64,000 bases of DNA from Microbacteriaceae bacterium (GCA_027487865.1 JAIYCT010000003.1:186001-250000); one strand, 5' to 3'; shown: positions 28,400-37,231, numbered from the stretch's first letter. Program-made: numbers and translations. Notes: a model not told the origin generated them from the letters alone.

Positions 28400-29905
28400 T
28401 TAGGAGAGCATGTCCTTGGTTAGTTCGTTCTTCTCGCTCTTGTTGATTAGAGCCCATACATAACCGATTACTCCGGCGATGAAAGGTAGTAGAACAAGGA
28501 ACCAGCCAAGACCGTTGAGCTGCCATGCGCTCTCAGGCAGGGATGGGTCAACACCCTCTGGCGCGGTGCCAGCGAGCAGGTTGAAGCGGCTCATCAATAG
28601 GTAGAGCGCTAGTAGCAACAGAATTGCCGAGGCTACAGGTGCGATGGTTGACTTCCAAAGGTTCTCGCCACCGTTCTGCTTGAAGAAGCGCACAACTGCC
28701 ACGGAGACCAGGACCTCAACAATCAAAAGGCTGATAACCGTAACTGCGCTCATCCAGAAGAACAAGTTGAGAACTGGGTCCAGACCGGCAATTGCGAAGA
28801 TGATCATGACAGCTGCGGCGAGAACCGAGGTTGCAATTACACCATTCGATGGAGCACCAGCAGCGTTGGTCTTTCCGAAGCTAGCCGGTAGAACACCGCC
28901 ACGACCCATTGCAAAGAAGTAGCGAGCGCTGGCGTTCTGGAATGCCAATAGACCGGCAAACAAGCTGGTGATTACCAACCAACCCATAACAGTGGTCATC
29001 CATGGGCCAACGTATTGGTTAGCCAGCGAGAAGAGCACAGCGGCTGGGTCGGCTAGTGGGACGCCATCGATTGCTGAACGAGCAATAACCTCATCAAAAA
29101 TCTTGGAGGCTCCCATACCGGTGACCATCGCGAATGAGGTGAATGCGAATACCACGGTGATTAGTCCGATAGCCCAGTAGGTTGCCTTAGGCACTGAGCG
29201 CTTAGGGTCAATCGACTCTTCACCGTAGATTGCGGTTGCCTCAAAACCAATGTATGAAGCAACAGCAAAGGCTAAAGCGATACCGGCACCACCGGCAAAG
29301 CCACCAGCGAGAATCTGATCAGGTGAGAAGGAAGCTCCGAAGTTTAGGCCCTCTGGTCCGCCATCAATCAAAATCACGGCTGCGGTAATCAGTAGTGCAG
29401 TCAGCTCGATTACAAGCAAGACTCCAAGAACCTTGGCGCCGATGTCGACACTGAGTAGTGAAAGTCCAGTTACTAGCGCCCAGGCAATCAAAGACCATAC
29501 ATACCAGGGAAGTTCAATCCCCATGGCACCCATTTGGCCAGCCAGTACGCCACCGAAGAAGCCATAGATAGCCAGCTGAATGGTTATGTACGAGACGATG
29601 GATACAAAGGCGGAGGCAACACCTGCGTTAGCACCAAGACCTCTGCCCACGTAGGCGAAGAAGGCGCCTGTATTTGTGACCCGACTGCTCATGGCGGCGT
29701 AGCCGACACTGAACAACATCAGGATTAAGCCAACTGCTAGGTAAGCACCTGGAGCAGCAGCTCCGTTGCCTGCGAGCATTGCCACTGGAACCGCACCGGT
29801 CATTCCCACAAGAGGGGCGGAGGCGGCTACTACGAAGAAGACAATACCTAAAACACCAAGTTTTCCGGATTTAAGTGACCCGGCCGATCCGTTTTTCTGC
29901 GACAT
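28400..29905 (-). CDS. APC-superfamily amino acid/amine permease
   Basis: 501 residues with about 12 hydrophobic helices. The first helix has the APC hallmark GVLGIVFFVVAASAPL, and FEATAIYGEES in the middle marks the substrate-binding helix 6 region. Cation-coupled uptake of an amino acid or amine is expected. ATG 29905 is preceded by GAGGAG. Divergent from the ADC-like gene, with a perfect TCGTTT-N6-AAACGA palindrome upstream, placing it in the same putative regulon as the glutamine synthetase-like gene. The substrate cannot be read from the sequence; an aromatic amine or amino acid is inferred from context. Confidence 0.88.
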   Translation of the reverse strand: MSQKNGSAGSLKSGKLGVLGIVFFVVAASAPLVGMTGAVPVAMLAGNGAAAPGAYLAVGLILMLFSVGYAAMSSRVTNTGAFFAYVGRGLGANAGVASAFVSIVSYITIQLAIYGFFGGVLAGQMGAMGIELPWYVWSLIAWALVTGLSLLSVDIGAKVLGVLLVIELTALLITAAVILIDGGPEGLNFGASFSPDQILAGGFAGGAGIALAFAVASYIGFEATAIYGEESIDPKRSVPKATYWAIGLITVVFAFTSFAMVTGMGASKIFDEVIARSAIDGVPLADPAAVLFSLANQYVGPWMTTVMGWLVITSLFAGLLAFQNASARYFFAMGRGGVLPASFGKTNAAGAPSNGVIATSVLAAAVMIIFAIAGLDPVLNLFFWMSAVTVISLLIVEVLVSVAVVRFFKQNGGENLWKSTIAPVASAILLLLALYLLMSRFNLLAGTAPEGVDPSLPESAWQLNGLGWFLVLLPFIAGVIGYVWALINKSEKNELTKDMLS

Positions 29906-29925
29906 AAATTCTCCTCATTGAGTTT

Positions 29926-29949
29926 TAGTCGTTTTGACACAAACGACTA
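29926..29949. promoter_or_regulatory. Island operator site 1
   Basis: Perfect 9-bp arms TAGTCGTTT (29926-29934) and AAACGACTA (29941-29949), 6-bp spacer. It lies 21-44 bp upstream of the permease start. Confidence 0.7.
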
Positions 29950-30043
29950 CGTTCTACATTGGCGCAAATCAAGCCGAATGTGTGAAGGATTTAGGCACTT
30001 GAGAAAGTTCTAAATCAAATCGTTATAAAGCGATGAATAGGAA

Positions 30044-30065
30044 AATCGTTTGAAAGCAAATGATT
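30044..30065. promoter_or_regulatory. Island operator site 2
   Basis: AATCGTTT (30044-30051), 6-bp spacer, AAATGATT (30058-30065): 7 of 8 pairs match. It ends just before TATTCT (30068-30073), the candidate -10 box of the ADC-like gene, so a bound protein would block the -35 region. Confidence 0.6.
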
Positions 30066-30080
30066 GCTATTCTTGACTAC

Positions 30081-30893
30081 ATGACCGAACTAAGTGGGTT
30101 TCTCGCCCCAAAGACGCCTTCAGGCAAAAGTGCAATTATTCCTCACATGCCGTGGTTCTACTCTGGAACCCTGCTGACCGTTGAGTATTTGACAGATCCT
30201 AAGAATGTCCGAGCAATCCTCCCCCCAGAGCTTGAGTTGGCAGAGGAAGAGCCAGGAGCAGTCGCATTGATTTGGGCGGATTGGCAGTCATGCAGCACCG
30301 ATAAGGAAGAGCTACTCGATCCAGTGAGATCACAGTACATGGAAGCCTTCGTGGTTGTTCGGTGCAAGTTCGAAGGGGTCACCTACTCAAGGTGTGTGGC
30401 GATCTGGGTTTCTAAGGACTTCGCAATTGCCAGAGGTTGGTTCCAGGGTTACCCAAAGAAGTTGGGTTCAATTCACGCGACTCGCGTTTACAACCGTGGG
30501 CAAGCGACCCCGAGGCTAGAAGCCGGGGCCAAGTTTGGAGCAAGCATCGCAGCCAACGACCACAGATTGGCAGAGGCAGTGGTCACACTTCGTGCGAAGT
30601 CGGAGCACAACGGATTTGTAAATGGACACAAGATGCTGCACAGTCGTTGGATGCCGTCAATCACACCTGGACTGGGAAACTCCATGGATCAGCTGATCAC
30701 CATGGGTGGCGTCGACGCTGATCTGGGAACTCCTTGGGTTGGCGATGCAGAGCTCAATCTTTTCGATTCACGTTGGGACGAGCTCGGTTCGATTCTTCCG
30801 GTTCAGGAAATTCTCGGGGGCTATTTCCGTGAGGTTGGAGTGACCTTCAACGGCGGCACCCTAGTCAAGGACTTCTCGAACCCCAACATCTAA
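30081..30893 (+). CDS. Acetoacetate decarboxylase family protein
   Basis: 270 residues. The GYPKKLGS motif carries the Schiff-base Lys pair of the acetoacetate decarboxylase superfamily, and the length fits. Superfamily members also include other Schiff-base lyases and hydratase-aldolases, so acetoacetate itself need not be the substrate. ATG 30081 is chosen because TATTCT lies exactly 7 nt upstream, a leaderless layout; ATG 30060 lies inside the operator region. In this island it may act on a 2-oxo or enol intermediate of the ring-cleavage route (inference). No signal peptide or membrane segment. Confidence 0.75.
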   Translation: MTELSGFLAPKTPSGKSAIIPHMPWFYSGTLLTVEYLTDPKNVRAILPPELELAEEEPGAVALIWADWQSCSTDKEELLDPVRSQYMEAFVVVRCKFEGVTYSRCVAIWVSKDFAIARGWFQGYPKKLGSIHATRVYNRGQATPRLEAGAKFGASIAANDHRLAEAVVTLRAKSEHNGFVNGHKMLHSRWMPSITPGLGNSMDQLITMGGVDADLGTPWVGDAELNLFDSRWDELGSILPVQEILGGYFREVGVTFNGGTLVKDFSNPNI

Positions 30894-30901
30894 ATCCAAC
30901 T

Positions 30902-30925
30902 GACCTTAGCCCTCAAGGTCTGAGG
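30902..30925. terminator. Weak hairpin between convergent genes
   Basis: GACCTT/AAGGTC (30902-30907 with 30915-30920) overlaps an alternative CCTCA/TGAGG pairing. Neither has a clear T-tract. Confidence 0.35.
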
Positions 30926-30939
30926 ACGGTGACTTTGGT

Positions 30940-32292
30940 TTAGAAGTCCTCCATGTATTCGCGGATTTCCCATTCGCTCACGGTGCGACCGTGGAGTTGT
31001 CCGACTTCTGAGTTGTAGCGTTCGAGCTCATCTCGCTTCAGGGTCAGGAAAATCTCAATAAGGCTGTCCGAAATCAGACCGCGAAGTTCGTTGTCTTGTT
31101 CAAGTGCCTCTAACGCATCGGTAAAGGTGGTTGGCAGCACCGGAGCACCTTCGTTTTCGTAAGCCATTCCCTCTGCAGGCTCTGGGCACTCAAGCTTGTT
31201 GAGAATACCCAGTAGTCCAGCACCCAGAATTCCAGCGATCATTAGATACGGATTAGCTGCGCCGTCTCCAACGCGCACCTCAAGGCGCGTTCCACTGCCA
31301 CGCTCAGGAGGTATTCTCACCATGCAGCTGCGGTTGTCATAACCCCAGTTGGCGCGGAATGGAGCCAGGGTGTCCGGTCCGAGACGCTTGAAGGCGTTGA
31401 TCGATGGGTTGGTCAAAGCGGTTAGGCCGGAAGCGTGCGCGGTGATACCGGCGATTAGGCGCTGGGCCACCTCAGAGAGCTCACCACTGCCGTTATCCAT
31501 CAAGTTCTTGCCGTTGGCGTCAACCACCGAGAAGTGAAGGTGGAAACCACTACCGCCCTCATCGCTCCATGGCTTACCCATAAAGGTGGCGTGCTGACCG
31601 GTGCGGTGCACGATGTCTTTGATTGCGGCCTTGAACATCAAGGTACGGTCTGCAGCGTCTAGCGCGTCAGAGTGCCAAATGTTGATTTCGTACTGACCTG
31701 GGCTGAATTCGTGGTTACCGGCGTAAACACCAATATCCATCTGGTCCAGCATTCGCATCAGGTGAAGGAATGTGCCGTGAGGGTCCACCAGCGATCCGGT
31801 GGTGTAAGCCCTGCCGGTGCGGTCCAGCGATCGCTTGAAACCACCTTCCGGGGTTCGATCAGCGATGTAGAACTCGAGCTCGGGGCCAACAATCGGGCGC
31901 AAACCCAGCTCTTGGTATTTGGCGATAATCAACTGTAGAGCTGTGCGCGGTGAGAAGAGGTTCGGGTTACCGTTTGGTTCGCGTGCGTCCATAATGACGT
32001 AGGCCACCCCCGGCTCCCAGGGCATGGGCGTGATGGTCTCGGGTTCGATACGCCCGACTAGGTCCTGAAGTCCGTCGCTGAGGATGTTTGCTGCATCCAG
32101 CACACCACCCTGAGTATTGGTGTTCCAAATTCCCTGACAAAACGTCGGTCCACCATGGGCGGAACGATCTATGTTGCTTACCAGCAGGTCTTTGGAGCGA
32201 GGGATTCCCAGCACGTCCGAATACATAACTCGCAGAACGTCGATGCCGCGCTGGCGTAGGGACTCTTTCAGTGCGCCTAAGTCGAGAGCCAA
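30940..32292 (-). CDS. Glutamine synthetase-like gamma-glutamyl-amine ligase
   Basis: 450 residues. Glutamine synthetase fold: VGPELEFYI and NHEFSPGQYEINI hold metal-binding Glu residues, and GSGFHLHFS holds the active-site His. The closest type by layout is the PuuA/GlnA3/GlnA4 group, which joins glutamate to polyamines or ethanolamine, rather than housekeeping GlnA. TTG 32292 is chosen because AAAGGAG lies 5 nt upstream on the minus strand; the frame is open further up through the operator but without a good start. Its divergent partner is a class I amidotransferase. The acceptor amine is unknown. Confidence 0.85.
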   Translation of the reverse strand: MALDLGALKESLRQRGIDVLRVMYSDVLGIPRSKDLLVSNIDRSAHGGPTFCQGIWNTNTQGGVLDAANILSDGLQDLVGRIEPETITPMPWEPGVAYVIMDAREPNGNPNLFSPRTALQLIIAKYQELGLRPIVGPELEFYIADRTPEGGFKRSLDRTGRAYTTGSLVDPHGTFLHLMRMLDQMDIGVYAGNHEFSPGQYEINIWHSDALDAADRTLMFKAAIKDIVHRTGQHATFMGKPWSDEGGSGFHLHFSVVDANGKNLMDNGSGELSEVAQRLIAGITAHASGLTALTNPSINAFKRLGPDTLAPFRANWGYDNRSCMVRIPPERGSGTRLEVRVGDGAANPYLMIAGILGAGLLGILNKLECPEPAEGMAYENEGAPVLPTTFTDALEALEQDNELRGLISDSLIEIFLTLKRDELERYNSEVGQLHGRTVSEWEIREYMEDF

Positions 32293-32326
32293 TGTAACTC
32301 CTTTGTCACTTTTTGGACCAACCAAA

Positions 32327-32350
32327 CTGTCGTTTGGGAACAAACGACAG
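32327..32350. promoter_or_regulatory. Island operator site 3
   Basis: Perfect inverted repeat: CTGTCGTTTG (32327-32336) and CAAACGACAG (32341-32350). The TCGTTT/AAACGA core has the same 6-bp spacing as sites 1 and 2. It lies between the divergent synthetase-like and amidotransferase genes. Confidence 0.75.
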
Positions 32351-32422
32351 AATAGTATCTGAATCTACCCAATTGCAGATTAGAGCGCAAAAGTTATCTT
32401 TGCGTGATTTAGGAGGAGTTCC

Positions 32423-33133
32423 ATGAGGGCACTGTTTATTCAGCATGACCATGTGAGCCCAACTGGCCCGGTTTCTCAGCGCTTGCGCCACCATGGATTT
32501 GAGATTGAAGAGCGAACTGTTGTGCCTGAGCAGCTGTTCAGCACGCCAAACCAGGCCAGCTTTCAGTTCCCTGACCTTGATGATTACGACCTCATCATCC
32601 CACTGGGTGCTCCCTGGGGCGCCTGGGACGATGCCTGCATCGGAAACTGGCTGCAGCCGGAGCTCGACTGGGTTCGCACTGCTGTAACGCAAAACAAGCC
32701 GGTGTTGGGCATTTGCTTTGGCGGCCAGCTAATAGCTAGGTCAATGGGGGGTAGCGTTGCGCGCGGCCCACAGTGTGAGATTGGGTGGAAGACGATCTGG
32801 AGCGAGGCTCCGGAAATTGTGTCTAATGGTCCATGGTTCCAATTTCACTACGACCGCTGGCAGCTGCCCGAAGGTGCAGTTGAAATCGCTAGGAATCCGA
32901 TTGCCTCACAGGCCTTTGTCATCAACAAATCCCTAGCGATACAGTTTCACCCTGAGATTAACGCAGCGGGCCTGCAGGACTGGTTGGCCTGGGGCGGGGA
33001 TAAGAAGGTGGTTGAGGATGGACAAGATCCGGATATCATGATGCGTCAAACTTTGGCCGAAGAGGCCGAGGCCGAAAAGCGCACCTTCGCGTTGGTCGAC
33101 GGATTCCTAAAGCACGTCGCCAAACTAATTTAG
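32423..33133 (+). CDS. Class I glutamine amidotransferase-like hydrolase
   Basis: 236 residues. The nucleophile elbow GICFGGQ and the HPEI motif supply the Cys-His-Glu triad of class I amidotransferases. A free-standing domain beside a glutamine synthetase-like gene recalls the aniline pathway pair (AtdA1/AtdA2) and the Puu hydrolase, where the amidotransferase-like partner handles a gamma-glutamyl amide. Ribosome binding site AGGAGGA before ATG 32423. Its stop overlaps the convergent P450 stop by 4 bp. Function is inferred from context. Confidence 0.8.
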   Translation: MRALFIQHDHVSPTGPVSQRLRHHGFEIEERTVVPEQLFSTPNQASFQFPDLDDYDLIIPLGAPWGAWDDACIGNWLQPELDWVRTAVTQNKPVLGICFGGQLIARSMGGSVARGPQCEIGWKTIWSEAPEIVSNGPWFQFHYDRWQLPEGAVEIARNPIASQAFVINKSLAIQFHPEINAAGLQDWLAWGGDKKVVEDGQDPDIMMRQTLAEEAEAEKRTFALVDGFLKHVAKLI

Positions 33134-34377
33134 CGAGAACTAATCTCGACCTGCATGCGCTTGATTCCATGCACAAAATTTGACCTCAAGAAGTCGATTT
33201 CGCCGACCCGCTTGGCAGAGGAAATTCGGCCAATTAGATCTTCAAACATGACCCTTAGTTCAATTCTTGCTAGCGCATTGCCGAGGCACATGTGAGGGCC
33301 ACCGCGACCAAAGGTCATGTGCTCGTTTGGATTTCTGAGCACATCCATCACATCTGCATTGTCAAAGACAGCTGCGTCTCGGTTTCCGGATGCGAACCAC
33401 GTAACGACCTTGTCGCCAGCTTTAATCAATTGACCATTGAGCTCAACGTCCTTGGTCGCGGTCCTTCTGAAGTGATAGACCGGGCTGGCAAAGCGTAAGA
33501 ATTCCTCCACTGCCCAAGGGATTAGCTCTGGGTTCTCCTGGAGCAACTCAAGTTGCGATGGGTTTTGCAGCAGGTTGTTGAAGGTGTGGCTGATGGTGTG
33601 ACGAGTGGTCTCGTTACCGGCAACCACCAGCAGCAAGAAATTGGTGTGGAAGTCGCGCTCAGTCAACGGCACGCCATCACTCATCGGGTTGTTTACCAGC
33701 ACCGAAACTAGATCCGTGCCATCTTTACCTGCGCGTTCCCGCGCCAATTCATCGCCATACGCGAATAGCTCAAGAGCTGCCGGTGAGCGGAAGGGAATCA
33801 GGCGGTACTGTTCGCTGTCCGGATCGCTTATCAAGACATCCGCGTGCTCTGGGTCGTCGAAACCAATCATGCGGTTTCCCCAGTCAATTAGCTTGCCGGT
33901 ATCAGACTCTGGAACATCGAGCAGCTTCGCCAGCACCTGAATTGGGAAGTCCGCCGCCACTTCGGTAACAAAATCGAAAGTGCCCTTGGCCAGAGCATTG
34001 TCTAGGGTGGTGGCCGTCAAGCCCCTAAGGAAGGTCTCGTAAACCGACACCGCCTGCGGAGTGAACTGTCCTTGCAGCAGTCTTCGAAGCGCACGGTGCC
34101 GAGAACCATCAGTCTCCAACAGTGAGCGTCGGGCTTGCTCTTGCTCAGCATCTACTTCCTCAAGATTTGTGAATCGCTCAGAAGTGAAGGTCTCGGAGTC
34201 TCGCAGGACTTTGACGATGTCGTGGTACCTGGTTACCGCCCAAAAGCCACTGTTGGGCGCTTCTTCCTCACACCAGTGAATCGGGGATTTCTCCCGAAGC
34301 TCTCTAAAGGCTGCCCAGGGTGCGCCCTGGGAAAAAAGGTCTAGATCTGCGAGGTTGATACTCGACGCTGAGCTCAT
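33130..34377 (-). CDS. Cytochrome P450 monooxygenase
   Basis: 415 residues, soluble bacterial class I P450. The I-helix AGNETTRH holds the oxygen-activating Thr, the ExxR is in EEFLRF, and the haem-Cys loop is FGRGGPHMCLGNALAR near the C-terminus. The partner ferredoxin and reductase are encoded at 39011-40402 in the same island. ATG 34377 has AAGGA about 6 nt upstream. Likely substrate: an aromatic or amine intermediate, perhaps ring hydroxylation toward a catechol for the HpaD-type enzyme (inference). Confidence 0.92.
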   Translation of the reverse strand: MSSASSINLADLDLFSQGAPWAAFRELREKSPIHWCEEEAPNSGFWAVTRYHDIVKVLRDSETFTSERFTNLEEVDAEQEQARRSLLETDGSRHRALRRLLQGQFTPQAVSVYETFLRGLTATTLDNALAKGTFDFVTEVAADFPIQVLAKLLDVPESDTGKLIDWGNRMIGFDDPEHADVLISDPDSEQYRLIPFRSPAALELFAYGDELARERAGKDGTDLVSVLVNNPMSDGVPLTERDFHTNFLLLVVAGNETTRHTISHTFNNLLQNPSQLELLQENPELIPWAVEEFLRFASPVYHFRRTATKDVELNGQLIKAGDKVVTWFASGNRDAAVFDNADVMDVLRNPNEHMTFGRGGPHMCLGNALARIELRVMFEDLIGRISSAKRVGEIDFLRSNFVHGIKRMQVEISSR

Positions 34378-34390
34378 CAGGAATCCTTAG

Positions 34391-34410
34391 GTCGTTTGGA
34401 TGCTAACAAT
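34391..34410. promoter_or_regulatory. Island operator site 4 (degenerate)
   Basis: GTCGTTT (34391-34397), 6-bp spacer, then TAACAAT (34404-34410). One half-site is intact, the other keeps 4 of 6 core bases. It lies between the P450 and the MarR gene, where autoregulation would act. Confidence 0.4.
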
Positions 34411-34487
34411 AATGACTCTAGCTAACTTAAGGTGCTTGGGGCTAGCGGCTTTACAATAGTGATACAAACTTTGAGAATTTAGGGGCC

Positions 34488-34985
34488 ATGGCCGGGATTC
34501 ACACCATCGCAGAAACCGAGCGCCAAGTCAGCCTCGTGTTGGGCTCTAAAGCCCTCGATTTCGAATCAATGGCGGTAGTGGCGAACATTTTCCGTGCCTC
34601 GAATAATCTTCGCAACCACCTAGAGCGCTCGGTGCTGCAGGCACACAATCTTTCTTGGACTGGCTTTGTGGTGCTTTGGGTGGTTTGGATCTGGGGGCCG
34701 GTTGAGACTCGTGAGGTTGCGCGCGAAAGCGGCATTTCGAAGGGAACGCTAACCGGCGTCATGAAGACTTTAGAAGGTAGGGGTTACCTGGTGCGAGACC
34801 GCGGAAAAACCGACGGTCGCTTGGTCGATGTCAGCCTGACCAAAGCCGGCAGTGCTCTCATGGATAGCCTGTTTCCGCAGTTCAACCAAGAAGAAGCCCA
34901 GGTTGCCAGTGTGCTCAGTAGCCAGGAGAAGGCCGATATTTCAAGGCTGCTGCGACTGATCGCTAGCCACACCGCTAAAGCTTGA
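34488..34985 (+). CDS. MarR-family transcriptional regulator
   Basis: 165 residues. A winged helix: TREVARESGISKGTLTGVMK is the recognition region and LVRDRGKTDGRLVDVSLT the wing. Many MarR proteins repress aromatic catabolic genes and release DNA on binding the substrate; HpaR of the homoprotocatechuate pathway is one. It is the only dedicated regulator inside the island, so the candidate ligand of the TCRTTT-N6-AAAYGA palindromes. ATG 34488 after TTAGGGGCC; a TACAAT at 34452-34457 could be the -10 box. It converges with the PuuD-like gene (11-bp overlap). Confidence 0.9.
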   Translation: MAGIHTIAETERQVSLVLGSKALDFESMAVVANIFRASNNLRNHLERSVLQAHNLSWTGFVVLWVVWIWGPVETREVARESGISKGTLTGVMKTLEGRGYLVRDRGKTDGRLVDVSLTKAGSALMDSLFPQFNQEEAQVASVLSSQEKADISRLLRLIASHTAKA

Positions 34986-35670
34986 AAGTACTCGCTTCGT
35001 GGACGAAGCGCTTGAGCATCCCTAGCTGCCCCGCCTCGGAATCGTAGTTGTCCTCTGGGTGCCACTGCACCCCGTAAGCCCAACCCGCAGATGGGTATCG
35101 AACCGCCTCTAAGTAGCCGTCGGTGGACTTGCCGAGCACCTCAATACCATCCCCTAGGCGAGCAATAGCTTGGTGGTGATAACACGAAGTCTTTAGCGGA
35201 CCTGGCTCTAGGCCAAGCTGCACCACTGATTCATCGAAGTTGATTTCTGAGATGTGGTGCCGGTGGTGCTTGGTCATGTCTTGAATCAGCGAGCCACCTA
35301 AGGCAACGTTGGTCACCTGAAAGCCCCGGCAGATAGCGAAATAGGGCATGGCCTTTTCTAGCGCGAAACGAGCGAGTGAAAAGTCCACTTCGTCTTGAAG
35401 TTCATCAATGCCGTAGAGCTCATCGTTGTTTGGCTCTTCGCCATAACGCAACGGATTGATATCTGAACCCCCTGGCATCAGCACTCCGGAGAAACCAGCT
35501 AGGACCGTGCTCCAGTCGGAATCCTTGGTCGGCAACAGTGTGATGGGTTCGCCGCCAGCGGCGTGAACCGCTTCGAGAAGTCTTCGAGCATTCACCAAGC
35601 CTGCGTAGCGGGTGACTGACGTCGACTCGGCAAATCGGCCAAGAATTGCGATCCGGGGTCTGAAATCCAT
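34975..35670 (-). CDS. Gamma-glutamyl-amine hydrolase, PuuD-like (peptidase C26)
   Basis: 231 residues. MPGGSDINP, the nucleophile motif AICRGFQ, YHHQ and GVQWHPE define the C26 class I amidotransferase hydrolases such as PuuD, which cleaves gamma-glutamyl-GABA. ATG 35670 (MDFRPRIAIL) has AGGAAG upstream; the longer frame from 35700 is not needed. Divergent from an aldehyde dehydrogenase across site 5. With the ligase at 30940 it would complete a protect and release cycle for an amine. Confidence 0.85.
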   Translation of the reverse strand: MDFRPRIAILGRFAESTSVTRYAGLVNARRLLEAVHAAGGEPITLLPTKDSDWSTVLAGFSGVLMPGGSDINPLRYGEEPNNDELYGIDELQDEVDFSLARFALEKAMPYFAICRGFQVTNVALGGSLIQDMTKHHRHHISEINFDESVVQLGLEPGPLKTSCYHHQAIARLGDGIEVLGKSTDGYLEAVRYPSAGWAYGVQWHPEDNYDSEAGQLGMLKRFVHEASTFKL

Positions 35671-35728
35671 CGTTCTTCCTAAATTGTTATAAAGATTCAC
35701 GGGGCCTGGCCAATTGGATGTTCTAGTC

Positions 35729-35754
35729 TAAATCATTAGTGTCCAAATGATTTA
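35729..35754. promoter_or_regulatory. Island operator site 5
   Basis: Perfect 9-bp arms TAAATCATT (35729-35737) and AATGATTTA (35746-35754). In register with sites 1-3 it reads TCATTA-N6-AAATGA. It ends 11 bp before the GTG of the aldehyde dehydrogenase. Confidence 0.65.
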
Positions 35755-35765
35755 AGGGAGACCCC

Positions 35766-37229
35766 GTGAGTAAAGCTCATGTTTTCGGTGTTGACATTGA
35801 TACGAGACACTTTATTGGTGGAAATCGCATTGCGTCCGCAGAAACCTACACCGACCTTTCACCGATTGATATGTCGGAATTGGGGCAAATCTCTCGAGGC
35901 GGAAAGCAAGAGATCGACCTAGCGGTGCAGGCAGCAAAAGCCGCCTTCCCAGCATGGGCAGCGCTCGGCCCGGAGGGCAGAGGCAAACTGCTGTTCAGAC
36001 TTGCGGACCTAATTGAAGAAAATGTCGAGCTTTTGGCCAACGTCGAGACGTTAGACAATGGCTCGCTGCTTCGGTCTCATCGCCGAGGAGTCATGCCTAG
36101 AGCTGCCATGAACATTCGCTTCTTTGCCGACTGGGCAATGAATCAGCTCAGCCACCCCGACTTCGAGACCCGCGGCCACACCAACAAGATTTCTTGGGAC
36201 CCTTCGGGAGTTGCGGCACTGATTACCCCGTGGAACGCCCCGCTGATGCTGGCGACTTGGAAGATCGGACCTGCTTTGGCTGCAGGAGACACCGTGGTGC
36301 TAAAACCGGCTGAGTGGACTCCGCTCAGCGCCAGCTTGTTCGCCGACCTCACAATCGAAGCTGGAATCCCTGCTGGAGTATTTAACGTGGTCTTTGGTTT
36401 TGGCAGCGAGGCAGGCGCAGCTCTCACAGCTCACAAGGACATCGCACGAATCTCATTCACCGGATCTGTGCCGACAGCAAAAATCATCGCCCACGCTGCT
36501 GCCGATAACCTCACCCCGGTGAGTTTTGAGCTCGGCGGAAAGAGCCCACTGCTGGTTTTCGAAGACGCCGACTTGGAGCTTGCAGCTCAGCTAGCAGTTG
36601 AACAGTATGACAATGCCGGTCAGGTTTGCCTCTCGGGAACGCGCATCCTGGTGCACGAGTCGGTGGCTGCTCCGTTCGCCGAGAAGTTCAAGGAACGCGC
36701 GCTAAAGATTAAGCAGGGTGACCCTCGTGATGAAGACACCGACATCGGACCACAAATTCACCCCGTTCACTTCGATCGAATCAAGGGCTTTGTGAACCGG
36801 GCAAAAGAATCTGGAGCTTCCATCGTGATGGGAGGCTCGGAAAACCAGGAGCTGGGTGGTTTGTATTTCAAGCCGACTTTGGTTATGAATCCTGATCCGT
36901 TAAGTGAAATTGTGACCAGCGAAGTCTTTGGTCCGGTGCTTTGCATGCAGACTTTCTCCACTGACCAGGAGGCTTTGGCAATGGCTAATGGCACCGAGTT
37001 TGGGCTTGCCGCCGTTGTGGTCTCGGGCAATCGGGAGCACGCCGAACAAATCACCAAGAACCTGGTGGCTGGAACAATTTGGGTTAACTGCTTCTTTGTT
37101 CGAGACCTACGCGCGCCATTTGGCGGCTCGAAGAAGTCTGGAATCGGTCGCGATGGCGGAACCTGGTCATTCGACTTTTACGCTGATGTGAAGAACACTG
37201 TTTACTCACCAAATGGATGGAAGGAATAG
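35766..37229 (+). CDS. hpaE: Aldehyde dehydrogenase, HpaE-type (CHM semialdehyde dehydrogenase)
   Basis: 487 residues. The NAD-dependent aldehyde dehydrogenase core is complete: ITPWNAPLM, FTGS, ELGGKSPLLVFEDAD, catalytic Cys in NAGQVCLSG, and EVFGPVL. The C-terminal VRDLRAPFGGSKKSGIGRDGG followed by SFDFYADVKN is characteristic of 5-carboxymethyl-2-hydroxymuconate semialdehyde dehydrogenases. That is the step after HpaD ring cleavage, and an HpaD-type gene follows directly. GTG 35766 has AAGGGAG upstream. Confidence 0.85.
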   Translation: MSKAHVFGVDIDTRHFIGGNRIASAETYTDLSPIDMSELGQISRGGKQEIDLAVQAAKAAFPAWAALGPEGRGKLLFRLADLIEENVELLANVETLDNGSLLRSHRRGVMPRAAMNIRFFADWAMNQLSHPDFETRGHTNKISWDPSGVAALITPWNAPLMLATWKIGPALAAGDTVVLKPAEWTPLSASLFADLTIEAGIPAGVFNVVFGFGSEAGAALTAHKDIARISFTGSVPTAKIIAHAAADNLTPVSFELGGKSPLLVFEDADLELAAQLAVEQYDNAGQVCLSGTRILVHESVAAPFAEKFKERALKIKQGDPRDEDTDIGPQIHPVHFDRIKGFVNRAKESGASIVMGGSENQELGGLYFKPTLVMNPDPLSEIVTSEVFGPVLCMQTFSTDQEALAMANGTEFGLAAVVVSGNREHAEQITKNLVAGTIWVNCFFVRDLRAPFGGSKKSGIGRDGGTWSFDFYADVKNTVYSPNGWKE

Positions 37230-37231
37230 AA

